Assembly: GCF_030812835.1 (NCBI RefSeq)
Contig: NZ_JAUSTM010000005.1
Location: 1 to 64,000, forward strand
Length of the DNA: 64,000 nucleotides
DNA from: Streptococcus moroccensis
GTDB lineage: Bacteria > Bacillota > Bacilli > Lactobacillales > Streptococcaceae
Reading direction: 5' to 3'
In this document: positions 19,751 through 27,005 of the stretch, piece by piece
Layout of the letters: each line of letters begins with the position of its first letter
Numbering within the stretch: position 1 is the stretch's first letter
Notes under the pieces: model-generated
The model's input: only the letters and a program-made list of their open reading frames with translations
What the model was told of the DNA's origin: nothing
The model's database searches: none
Translations under genes and position numbers: made by a program

Positions 19751-20421
19751 CTATAATCACTGGGTGTTTGCCCAGTATTTTTTTTGAAGATTTTTGAAAA
19801 ATAATCTGTAGATTGGTAGCCACACTTTTCAGCGACATCGTTAATTGTGAGTGAATGGTCCTCTAACAATTCTTTAGCTTTCTTCAACCGAAGCTGGTGA
19901 CAATAGTCTGTAAAGGACTGTTTTATTTCTTTTTGAAAAAGTGTACTGAGGTAACTTCTGGAGATATGACAGTGTTGAGCGAGGATATCTAATGTCAGTT
20001 TTTTATTTAGATGCGTCTCAATAAAATAAAGGCATTCTTGGATAGCAGGAGAATATGTGTGGTAATCTGAGTAATCCTTGACGAGTTGGCAATAGGTCTC
20101 GATAATTCTCTGGCCATAATTTTCCAAATCATCATAAGATAACTCCTGATGAAGTGGAATCGATAGGCTAGAGGATACTTTATCAATGTATACTGGTGGA
20201 ATATGACGTCTCTCAACAGCTTTACGACAAAGGGTATTAAAGATTCTTAGTCCCATGATTTTCATTTCCATAGGATTATCTGTCCTGCTTTTAAACGTGA
20301 GTTTGCTCTGAATTTCTTGAAATTTAAGCGCTTCTTTGGCATCGCCATTAGCAACAGCGTCTAGAACCTTATTTTCTAAGGCGTAAAAGTCATCGATTGT
20401 ATCTCGGTAGTGTTTCGACAT
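19732..20421 (-). CDS. AraC-family regulator, probably N-terminally truncated
   Basis: A 229-residue protein with a C-terminal AraC double helix-turn-helix (about 130-225: LTLDILAQHCHISRSYLSTLFQKE and ending YFSKIFKKNTGQTPSDYRK). The N-terminal 125 residues are helical and resemble the linker region of longer AraC/YesN-like regulators. No ribosome binding site precedes ATG 20421, and the frame stays open upstream for about 18 codons before a stop. Directly beyond it lies the C-terminal stub of a GH3 gene. It seems that a deletion removed both the front of this regulator and most of the GH3 gene. It may still be made or may be a remnant. Confidence 0.65.
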   Translation of the reverse strand: MSKHYRDTIDDFYALENKVLDAVANGDAKEALKFQEIQSKLTFKSRTDNPMEMKIMGLRIFNTLCRKAVERRHIPPVYIDKVSSSLSIPLHQELSYDDLENYGQRIIETYCQLVKDYSDYHTYSPAIQECLYFIETHLNKKLTLDILAQHCHISRSYLSTLFQKEIKQSFTDYCHQLRLKKAKELLEDHSLTINDVAEKCGYQSTDYFSKIFKKNTGQTPSDYRKNGMP

Positions 20422-20469
20422 TTTATCTTGAGGTTCAATAGGCCTAAGTAGGTGTGATGGGAGAAAGGA

Positions 20470-20658
20470 ATGGATGCTTTTGCTTTAGCGGACATGCCAC
20501 AAGTTGGTACCTATATTAATGCATATGATGGTATGCCAAATACGCTGGAAGCGCTTGTAAAAAAACTAGCTGGAGAATCTGAATTCAAGGGAGTTTCTTC
20601 TGTAGATGCTTTTTGTGGACTAATTGATACACATATTTGGAGAGAACATGCTAAATAA
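20470..20658 (+). pseudogene. C-terminal stub of a GH3 beta-N-acetylhexosaminidase-like gene
   Basis: The 62 codons read FALADMPQVGTYINAYDG, then a short helix-rich end with KKLAGESEFKGVSSVDAFCG. From memory this matches the C-terminus of streptococcal GH3 (NagZ-like) hydrolases; the catalytic barrel is absent. The apparent ATG at 20470 has an AGAAAGGA only one base away, not a usable spacing. An in-frame stop lies five codons upstream. I read this as a deletion remnant rather than a small gene. Confidence 0.55.
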
Positions 20659-20764
20659 GTAAACCCCCTATAGTTCGAATGGAGCATTATTATAGGCTTA
20701 AGGCCAAGTTGATTTATTGCATTTTGATTATATGCCTTTCAATTTGGGTAAGTATCGTAATATA

Positions 20765-20802
20765 GAGTTGGGAGAGACACCTATGATGGCATATCCCAAC
20801 TC
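20765..20802 (+). promoter_or_regulatory. Leader hairpin before GPH symporter 2
   Basis: GAGTTGGGA (20765-20773) pairs perfectly with TCCCAACTC (20794-20802). No T tract follows on either strand, so it is not an obvious terminator. It may be a leader structure or an operator. Confidence 0.35.
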
Positions 20803-20819
20803 ATAAAAAACCAAAAAAA

Positions 20820-20833
20820 TGAAAACGTTTTAT
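20820..20833 (+). promoter_or_regulatory. Catabolite-responsive element (cre) near symporter 2
   Basis: TGAAAACGTTTTA fits the CcpA operator consensus TGWAANCGNTNWCA except near its end. It lies between the leader hairpin and the ribosome binding site, a position where CcpA would block transcription. Confidence 0.5.
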
Positions 20834-20848
20834 TTAAAGGAGTCTAAA

Positions 20849-22309
20849 ATGGCAAAATCTGGAGTTCATAGAGCAAAAACATGGGAAATCGCTCTATTTG
20901 CATTCAATAACACTTCTACCAACCTTTGGATGGTTATGGTCAACTTTGTGGCCTACTATTTAACAGGATATGTAGGAGTCGGAGTAGTATTGGCTTCAAC
21001 CCTTATGACGTCTATGCGTATATGGGATGCGGTAACGGATCCTTTAGTAGGATTTATCGTTGATAAGACAAATGGTAAATTTGGAAAAAATAGGCCTTTC
21101 ATTGCTATAGGAAATATTATTTTATTAGTCACTACGGCACTAATGTTCTTTGTAACACACCATTTACCAGAAAACTTTAGATTGATTTATTTTATTGTCA
21201 TCTATTTATTCTATATTATTGGGTATACATGTCAGACTGTAGTTACTAAATCGGCACAATCTAGTTTAACAAATGATCCTCAACAACGCCCAACTTTTGG
21301 AATTTATGATGGGATTTATAATGCAATCTTATTTGCAACGTATCCTGTTATTGTTTCTAACTTTTTGATACCTAAATATGGTGGATTTACTGCGGAGTTA
21401 TTTGCTAATTTATGGTTTATCGTTGCACCTTTATCAACTCTCTTTGCCTGGTTAGCTATCTTCGCACTGAAAAATAAAGATAGAGAAGAATTCTTTGGTA
21501 CTGGTCAGCAGGTTAAAGTAACCTTTAGAGATTACTGGGAAGTCCTAAAAGGCAACCGTGCGATTCAGATGTTAGTTGTTTCTGCATCAACGGATAAGTT
21601 GGGGCAAACAATTCGTAGTAATGCAACGATTATGGTTATCATTTATGCGATTGTTTGTGGTAACTATGGATTACAGGGTGGTGTAGCAGCGTATGTCACA
21701 TTACCACAACTTTTAATCATTTTCTTCGGTGTTAAAATCTGGGCTCAAAGACTCGGTCAACGAAAAGCATTGATGATCGGTTCATGGGGTGGTATTATTG
21801 CCAATAGTCTCCTGTTCTTGCTCTTCTATATCGGTAATCCTAAAACTATGGCTTTGCCTGGTATAGAAGGATTTAATGGTTGGACGTTCTTTACCGTCTC
21901 CTTCTTAATCCTTTGGGTAGCATCAGCAGGTTTTAGCTCATTGGCTAGTGCGATGGTTATCCCAATGACAGCAGACTGTGCGGATTATGAAGTATATCGT
22001 TCTGGAAAATATGTTCCAGGTCTTATGGGAACGCTCTTTAGTTCTGTAGATAAGATTATTTCTTCTTTAGGCACAACTATTATCGGATTGATGTGTGCGC
22101 TTGCTGGTTACACCGCAGATTTACCTCAGGTTGATTCTCCATATTCAGAATCAATTAAATTTGTTGGTCTGTTCTGTCTCTGTGGTTTCATTATTATTGG
22201 CTACCTTTGTAATATTATTGCTATGAAATTCTATCCATTAACTAAAGAAAAAATGGAAGAAATTCAAGATGAAATAGCACGCATTAAGTCAGAACAAGTA
22301 CAGTCTTGA
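20849..22309 (+). CDS. GPH-family sugar:cation symporter 2
   Basis: The start is ATG 20849 with AAAGGAG at 20836-20842, giving 486 residues; an in-frame ATG at 20819 overlaps the cre site and has no ribosome binding site. About 12 membrane segments, with RIWDAVTDPLVGFIVDKTNGKFGKNRPF matching the GPH signature and TADCADYEVYRSGKYVPGLMG late in the protein, also typical. It is transcribed alone and ends at a terminator. It may formerly have served the deleted GH3 hydrolase; the substrate is unknown. Confidence 0.87.
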   Translation: MAKSGVHRAKTWEIALFAFNNTSTNLWMVMVNFVAYYLTGYVGVGVVLASTLMTSMRIWDAVTDPLVGFIVDKTNGKFGKNRPFIAIGNIILLVTTALMFFVTHHLPENFRLIYFIVIYLFYIIGYTCQTVVTKSAQSSLTNDPQQRPTFGIYDGIYNAILFATYPVIVSNFLIPKYGGFTAELFANLWFIVAPLSTLFAWLAIFALKNKDREEFFGTGQQVKVTFRDYWEVLKGNRAIQMLVVSASTDKLGQTIRSNATIMVIIYAIVCGNYGLQGGVAAYVTLPQLLIIFFGVKIWAQRLGQRKALMIGSWGGIIANSLLFLLFYIGNPKTMALPGIEGFNGWTFFTVSFLILWVASAGFSSLASAMVIPMTADCADYEVYRSGKYVPGLMGTLFSSVDKIISSLGTTIIGLMCALAGYTADLPQVDSPYSESIKFVGLFCLCGFIIIGYLCNIIAMKFYPLTKEKMEEIQDEIARIKSEQVQS

Positions 22310-22340
22310 TCAACCGAATAGGTTATTTAAAAAAATATAA

Positions 22341-22385
22341 AAAATCTGCATGTGGAAATCTTGATTTCTTCATGCAGATTTTTTT
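22341..22385 (+). terminator. Terminator after GPH symporter 2
   Basis: AAAATCTGCATG (22341-22352) pairs with CATGCAGATTTT (22371-22382), with a further GAAATC/GATTTC pairing inside and a T run to 22385. Confidence 0.85.
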
Positions 22386-22466
22386 AATGTTAAAATAGAT
22401 TGATATATTTTCTGAAGGCTATACTTCAAGCTCGAGAAAATTAATGGTTAAAATAATTAATCACAC

Positions 22467-23039
22467 TTAATCTTCTAAAAATGTCACTGTGCCGTTATCG
22501 AGTGAAGCGATGCGGCAGACAGAGTGAACGTTGAGGCCTTTGGCATCTAGTTTAGCACGGCCATCTTGGAAGGATTTCTCAATACAAATCCCGATTCCTG
22601 CAACTTTAGCACCAGCTTGCTCAACAATATCCACAAGTCCAAGGGCAGCTTCACCATTGGCAAGGAAATCATCGACGATGAGGACAACATCGTCTTCATT
22701 GAGGTATTGTTTAGAGATGATCACGCGACTCGTGATATTCTTGGTGTAGCTATGGACATCTGTCTCATAGCGTTCCTGATTGGCAAGGGTTGACGGTTGT
22801 GTCTTCTTGGCAAAGAGCATAGGGACATCAAAGAGTTCAGCAGTCGCAATTGCAGGCGCTATCCCTGAAGCTTCGATGGTAAAGATTTTTGTAATACCAG
22901 CATCTTTAAAAGTTGTATAGAACTCTTGCGCGATCTCACGGATAATAGCTGGATCAATTTGATGGTTCATGAAAGAGTCCACTTTGAGGACATTGTTTGG
23001 AAAGACTTGACCGTCTTTTAAAATACGTTGTTTTAACAT
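22467..23039 (-). CDS. xpt: Xanthine phosphoribosyltransferase
   Basis: A 190-residue type I phosphoribosyltransferase with the PRPP-binding motif VVLIVDDFLANGEAA (about 120-135) and the Xpt N-terminus MLKQRILKDGQVFPNNVLKVDSF. It converts xanthine and PRPP to XMP for purine salvage. It is the second gene of the pbuX-xpt operon, starting five bases after the pbuX stop. Its AAGGAG lies inside the last pbuX codons, about 12 bases from the ATG, so translation is probably coupled. Confidence 0.93.
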   Translation of the reverse strand: MLKQRILKDGQVFPNNVLKVDSFMNHQIDPAIIREIAQEFYTTFKDAGITKIFTIEASGIAPAIATAELFDVPMLFAKKTQPSTLANQERYETDVHSYTKNITSRVIISKQYLNEDDVVLIVDDFLANGEAALGLVDIVEQAGAKVAGIGICIEKSFQDGRAKLDAKGLNVHSVCRIASLDNGTVTFLED

Positions 23040-23044
23040 ACGCT

Positions 23045-24358
23045 TTAGCGTTTCTCCTTAAGGACAATATTGAGAATCAAGGCAGCTAAAGTACCAGTTG
23101 AGATACCTGAGGAAAGGATCATTTGAAGGGCACCAGGCAAGCCTTGAAGAATTTCAGGGCGAACGGTTACACCAATACCAAGGGCAAAGGCAACCGAAAT
23201 TATAAGCAGTTCACGGTCACCCAAATGAACAGAAGCCAAAGTTTTAAGACCTTGGGCAGCAACTAAACCAAACATGATAACGCCAACACCACCAAGAACA
23301 GGTTGAGGCATGACAGAAATCAAGGCACTCAGTTTAGGGAAAATTCCTAGAATAGCTAAAATAATACCAGCGATAATCATGACGTGACGGCTGGCAACCT
23401 TTGTCAAGGCAATCAAGCCAACGTTTTGAGAGAAGGCTGTGTTAGGACCAGCACCAAATAAGCCTGAGATCATGGAACCAACACCGTCAGCCAAGACACC
23501 AGATGCTGCACGATCGCTAGAAACTTTGACGTTAGAGGCTTCACCGATAGCCATCATGATACCAACTGTACCGATGGTTGAAACGATATATGCTGGAACG
23601 AATGATAGGGTAGAGGCTAGGTCGAATTTAAAGCCATAACGAAGTACGTTAGGGATTTCAATCCAGGCAGCATCTTTCACAGCAGAAAGATCTACCATGC
23701 CAAGCGGGATACAAACCAAGTAACCGAAGACCATCCCAATAAAGACAGAAGCCGTGCTCCACATGCCTTTACCAAAGTGGTTAAGGAAAAGGGTAAAGAG
23801 CATGATAACAAAGGCTACAGCCAAGTTTTTAACAGAACCATAGTCTGCTGCTCCTGAACCACCCGCTGCCCAGTCAATACTGACAGGAAGAAGGGTGATA
23901 CCGATAAGCGCTACAACAATACCGGTAATCAGTGGTGGGAAGAATTTCATCAAGGGTTTGATGAAACGGCTTAGAACGATTTCAATAAGCGAACCTGTGA
24001 TGGTAGCAGCGACAATACCTGCAATACCAAATTTAGCCCCGACACTGATGGACGGGTTAACGAAGGTAAAATCTGTTCCCATCATTCCAGATACACGAGA
24101 ACCTACCGGACCAACGCCTCTTGATTGGATAATAGTAGTTAAACCAGAAGCAAAGATCGTAGCACCAACCATGAAGGACGTATCCTTAACATCAAGGCCA
24201 AGGGCACTTCCCACAACAAGGGGAACAGCGATAATGCCCGCAAAGGCTGCTAGAATATGCTGGAGAGCAAGGACAATGGAAACGCCCATAGGCGGTTTAT
24301 CGTCAATCCCATAAACCATTTGGGTTTCTTGTGCTTGGATAGTCGGTTTTTCAGTCAT
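23045..24358 (-). CDS. pbuX: Xanthine/purine permease (NCS2 family)
   Basis: The start is ATG 24358 (MTEKPTIQAQE...) behind AGAGGTG, giving 437 residues; the longer frame to 24421 includes promoter sequence. About 12-14 membrane segments, with the NCS2 hallmarks ILAAFAGIIAVPLVVG, GTDFTFVNPSISVG and the GAGPNTAFSQNVGLIALTKVASR signature. It imports xanthine for Xpt. In Bacillus subtilis xpt comes first behind a guanine riboswitch; here the permease comes first and the 35-40 base leader has no room for such a riboswitch. Confidence 0.92.
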   Translation of the reverse strand: MTEKPTIQAQETQMVYGIDDKPPMGVSIVLALQHILAAFAGIIAVPLVVGSALGLDVKDTSFMVGATIFASGLTTIIQSRGVGPVGSRVSGMMGTDFTFVNPSISVGAKFGIAGIVAATITGSLIEIVLSRFIKPLMKFFPPLITGIVVALIGITLLPVSIDWAAGGSGAADYGSVKNLAVAFVIMLFTLFLNHFGKGMWSTASVFIGMVFGYLVCIPLGMVDLSAVKDAAWIEIPNVLRYGFKFDLASTLSFVPAYIVSTIGTVGIMMAIGEASNVKVSSDRAASGVLADGVGSMISGLFGAGPNTAFSQNVGLIALTKVASRHVMIIAGIILAILGIFPKLSALISVMPQPVLGGVGVIMFGLVAAQGLKTLASVHLGDRELLIISVAFALGIGVTVRPEILQGLPGALQMILSSGISTGTLAALILNIVLKEKR

Positions 24359-24389
24359 TTGACACCTCTTTTTAAAAAATGATAGACCT

Positions 24390-24454
24390 ATTATACTTAA
24401 AAAGAAGATAATGGTAAACAATCACAATTAAAATAACAATAAACATTCGGAAAT
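24390..24454 (-). promoter_or_regulatory. pbuX promoter with possible PurR box
   Basis: Minus-strand TATAAT (complement of 24390-24395), a 17-base spacer and TTTACC (24413-24418). About 24 bases further upstream, ATTTCCGAATGTT (complement of 24442-24454) resembles the PurBox AWWWCCGAACWWT with two mismatches, at the distance from the start site expected for PurR activation. Confidence 0.5.
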
Positions 24455-24462
24455 AAAGCGGT

Positions 24463-24723
24463 TTATCGATGATGTTTCCTAATATAATTCAGTTTTGACT
24501 GTCTGGTCCGACGTTTAAACAAGGCTTCCGCTGACATAGCAGCTTCCTTACTCTCAAAGGTTTCCCAATAAAGAAGGTTAACAGGAAGTCTTGCTCGTGT
24601 ATATTTTGCTCCTTTGCCAGCATTGTGGGTTGCCAGACGTTTATCCAAGTTCGTCGTGTAGCCTGTGTAGAGGGACTCATCGGCGCACTTGAGGACATAC
24701 ATATAGGCCTTTTTAGTTTCCAT
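24463..24723 (-). CDS. GIY-YIG nuclease-domain protein (YhbQ/UPF0213 type)
   Basis: From ATG 24723 the protein has 86 residues: [24 protein letters not shown] carries the paired Y and YTGYT of the GIY-YIG fold, followed by [20 protein letters not shown] with the conserved Arg and a Glu in [12 protein letters not shown]. It is a small standalone GIY-YIG protein, often encoded beside tRNA1Val methyltransferase; its in vivo role is unclear (nucleic-acid repair or editing is suggested for the family). It overlaps the upstream methyltransferase by 11 bases, and AAGGAGG lies 15 bases away, so translation is likely coupled. Confidence 0.85.
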   Translation of the reverse strand: METKKAYMYVLKCADESLYTGYTTNLDKRLATHNAGKGAKYTRARLPVNLLYWETFESKEAAMSAEALFKRRTRQSKLNYIRKHHR

Positions 24724-25459
24724 AGTAAATATCAAAGACCTCCTTGGTATAACTCCCATCTTCCTCGTGAACAATCAATGGTGGAAGGAATTTGAGACCT
24801 TCTGTCGAGCCATCTTTAATCGCTTCGATCAGCACCATATTGGCCTCCTTGCCCGCTTTAGGATAAATCAGTTGCAGACGTTTTGGCGCCAGCCGGTATT
24901 TTGTCATGGTCTCAATGATTTCAATGAGACGGTCAGGACGATGCACCATTGCTAAACGACCATTGGACTTAAGGGCCTGCTGACTCACTTTACAAATGCC
25001 TTCCAGATTGGTGGCAATCTCATGACGGGCAAGCAGGTAGTGCTCACTGGCATTTTTTTTGGAGGTTTCGGTCACCTTAAAATAAGGTGGATTACAGAGG
25101 ATGAGATCAACCTTCCCTCGCGGGACATGGTCAAGCAAGTTAGCCAGATCGTCCGTAATCACATTGACCTGATCTTCTAAACCGTTAAGAACAATAGAGC
25201 GCTGGGCCATATCGGCCAAGCGGTCCTGCAGTTCAACAGCGACAATCTTGGCCTTAGTAGCTGTGGAGGCAAAGAGCCCCACAGCCCCATTGCCTGAACA
25301 CAAATCAACAATCAAGCCTTCTTTGGGGAGCTTAGGAAAGCGCGACAAAAGAACGCTGTCCACCGAATAACTGAACACCGCCTTATTTTGTATAATTTTA
25401 ACATCTGTCGAAAAGAGCTGGTCTATTCGCTCTCCGTCTTTTAAAATTACTTTGGTCAT
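24713..25459 (-). CDS. tRNA1(Val) (adenine-37-N6)-methyltransferase-like protein
   Basis: A 248-residue class I SAM methyltransferase from ATG 25459. The SAM motif is [14 protein letters not shown] (about 45-60), and NPPY in LILCNPPYF is the signature of N6-adenine methyltransferases (YfiC/TrmN6 group). There is no ribosome binding site: the extended -10 box ends six bases before the ATG, so the mRNA probably begins at the start codon. The next gene encodes a GIY-YIG protein, a frequent pair in Firmicutes. Confidence 0.85.
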   Translation of the reverse strand: MTKVILKDGERIDQLFSTDVKIIQNKAVFSYSVDSVLLSRFPKLPKEGLIVDLCSGNGAVGLFASTATKAKIVAVELQDRLADMAQRSIVLNGLEDQVNVITDDLANLLDHVPRGKVDLILCNPPYFKVTETSKKNASEHYLLARHEIATNLEGICKVSQQALKSNGRLAMVHRPDRLIEIIETMTKYRLAPKRLQLIYPKAGKEANMVLIEAIKDGSTEGLKFLPPLIVHEEDGSYTKEVFDIYYGN

Positions 25460-25474
25460 GGTATAATTATAGCA
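25459..25474. promoter_or_regulatory. Symmetric bidirectional promoter
   Basis: The 10-base palindrome TATAATTATA (25462-25471) gives a -10 box in both directions. Each has an extended TGn: TGGTATAAT on the plus strand (25459-25467) for plsC and TGCTATAAT on the minus strand (25474-25466) for the methyltransferase. On the minus strand the predicted first transcribed base is the A of the ATG. Confidence 0.6.
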
Positions 25475-25522
25475 CATGATTTAAAATCAAGTAGTGATTC
25501 ACTGATTAAAAAGGAGATTCTC

Positions 25523-26278
25523 GTGTTTTATGCTTATTTAAGAACTGTAGTGACCTTCTTGCTTTGGGTTATCAATGGCAATATCCATTACCATAATACG
25601 GATCGTATTATCTCTAATGATGAAAACTATGTTTATGTTGCCCCTCACCGGACCCTCTGGGAAGTCGTTTTTATGGCCCATGCTGTTCGTCCCAAGGAAT
25701 TTGCGGTTATTGCGAAGAAGGAACTGTTCACCAATCGTATTTTTGCTTGGTGGATTCGCATGTGTGGTGCCTTTCCAATCGATCGTGAAAATCCAGGCCC
25801 TAAAGCCATTCGCTACCCCGTTAATGCCTTAAAGAAAACCAATAAATCGGTCATCATGTTCCCATCAGGAAGCCGCCATTCGACCGATGTTAAGGGAGGC
25901 GTTGCTGTCATCGCCAAGATGGGCAAGGCTAAAATCCAGCCAACAGTTTATGTTGGCCCACGGACCTTTAAAGGCCTTTTTAAGCGGGAACGGATCGATA
26001 TGAATTTTGGCGAGCCTATTGACATCTCGGATATCAAACGGATGAATGATGAAGGCATTGCAGAAGTATCTCGTCGTATTCAAGCTGCCTTTGATGCCTT
26101 GGATGCTGAAATGATTCCTGTTCATGATAATAAAAAACCAAATCCTCTCATGTGGGTCATCTGGATTCCAGCTGCTGTACTAGGTGTGCTATTGATCCTC
26201 TTGACCGCTATTATCAGTCTTTTTGCACCATTTATCTGGGATGCTGAAAAACATCAAGAAATTAATGAAGCCAATTAA
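25523..26278 (+). CDS. plsC: 1-acyl-sn-glycerol-3-phosphate acyltransferase
   Basis: A 251-residue PlsC with the acyltransferase block I as APHRTLWEVVF (about 33-43), a GAFPIDRENP block II and MFPSGSRHSTD for block III, then a C-terminal hydrophobic segment (about 208-235). It acylates lysophosphatidic acid to phosphatidic acid at the inner membrane face. Block I has HRTLWE rather than the usual H-x4-D, a variant also found in other streptococci. GTG 25523 follows AAGGAG. The gene precedes the competence operon comEA-comEC, which has its own promoter. Confidence 0.9.
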   Translation: MFYAYLRTVVTFLLWVINGNIHYHNTDRIISNDENYVYVAPHRTLWEVVFMAHAVRPKEFAVIAKKELFTNRIFAWWIRMCGAFPIDRENPGPKAIRYPVNALKKTNKSVIMFPSGSRHSTDVKGGVAVIAKMGKAKIQPTVYVGPRTFKGLFKRERIDMNFGEPIDISDIKRMNDEGIAEVSRRIQAAFDALDAEMIPVHDNKKPNPLMWVIWIPAAVLGVLLILLTAIISLFAPFIWDAEKHQEINEAN

Positions 26279-26298
26279 ATGCTATTTATCCCCTTCTT

Positions 26299-26306
26299 TA
26301 CGAATT
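26299..26306 (+). promoter_or_regulatory. ComX (sigma-X) box of the comEA operon
   Basis: TACGAATT within TTTACGAATTA matches the streptococcal late-competence box TACGAATA in seven of eight bases. It lies 22 bases before the ATG, with AAAGGAGG between. A better copy stands before coiA at 39509. Confidence 0.7.
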
Positions 26307-26327
26307 AAGAGTAAAGGAGGTTTTTTT

Positions 26328-27005
26328 ATGTTTGAGAATCTGGTAGAAGTTCTTCAGGAAAAGAAAGGAATTGCAAGTCTTATTGGGTTAGGTGCAGTCA
26401 TAGGACTAGCCTTTATCTTTTTTCGACAACCAGCTCAAGTGGACCAAGTACCTTCTGTCACCGCTTTAGCTAGCCAAGTCGTCTCCGAGGAGCAAGCAGA
26501 AGCGTCGTCGGACCCAACAGTTCCGTCCCAAAATGAAGACAAAAGGACTGAAGCCGAGCAAGTTATCATGGTTGATGTTAAGGGAGCTGTTCAAAAACCA
26601 GGACTTTATTCCATGAAGTTAGGGGATAGACTGGCTGACGCTATCGCCAAAGCAGGAGGTCTGACGGAAGAGGCGGATGGAAACTCTATCAACCTCGCCC
26701 AGAAGCTCAGCGATGAGGCGGTAGTTTACATCGCCAGTCAAGGGGAGGACATTAGCGTCATTACCAGCTCGGTCAGCACGAAAGAAGGCCAGTCTGAAGA
26801 GAAGGGCAGTAGCCTGATCAACCTCAACACAGCTAGCTTAGCCGAACTGCAGACCATTTCAGGAATTGGTGCCAAGCGAGCTCAAGATATTATCGACTAC
26901 CGCGAGGCTAACGGTGGTTTCAAAACAGTGGACGACCTCAAGAAAGTCTCAGGCATAGGTGATAAGACCATAGAAAAGTTAAGAGATTATGTTTCAGTGG
27001 ATTAA
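26328..27005 (+). CDS. comEA: Competence protein ComEA, DNA receptor
   Basis: From ATG 26328 (AAAGGAGG at 26313-26320) the protein has 225 residues: an N-terminal membrane anchor (about 15-35), a SLBB domain (about 80-145, MVDVKGAVQKPGLYSMKLGDR) and a C-terminal pair of helix-hairpin-helix motifs (LINLNTASLAELQTISGIGAKR and VSGIGDKTIEKLRDY). It binds double-stranded DNA at the cell surface during transformation. It overlaps comEC by 17 bases. A ComX box just upstream fits induction in competent cells. Confidence 0.93.
   Translation: MFENLVEVLQEKKGIASLIGLGAVIGLAFIFFRQPAQVDQVPSVTALASQVVSEEQAEASSDPTVPSQNEDKRTEAEQVIMVDVKGAVQKPGLYSMKLGDRLADAIAKAGGLTEEADGNSINLAQKLSDEAVVYIASQGEDISVITSSVSTKEGQSEEKGSSLINLNTASLAELQTISGIGAKRAQDIIDYREANGGFKTVDDLKKVSGIGDKTIEKLRDYVSVD

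Noticed and set aside
24359..24462. Guanine riboswitch upstream of pbuX
   Set aside because: The leader is too short and lacks the paired loop sequences of the purine aptamer.
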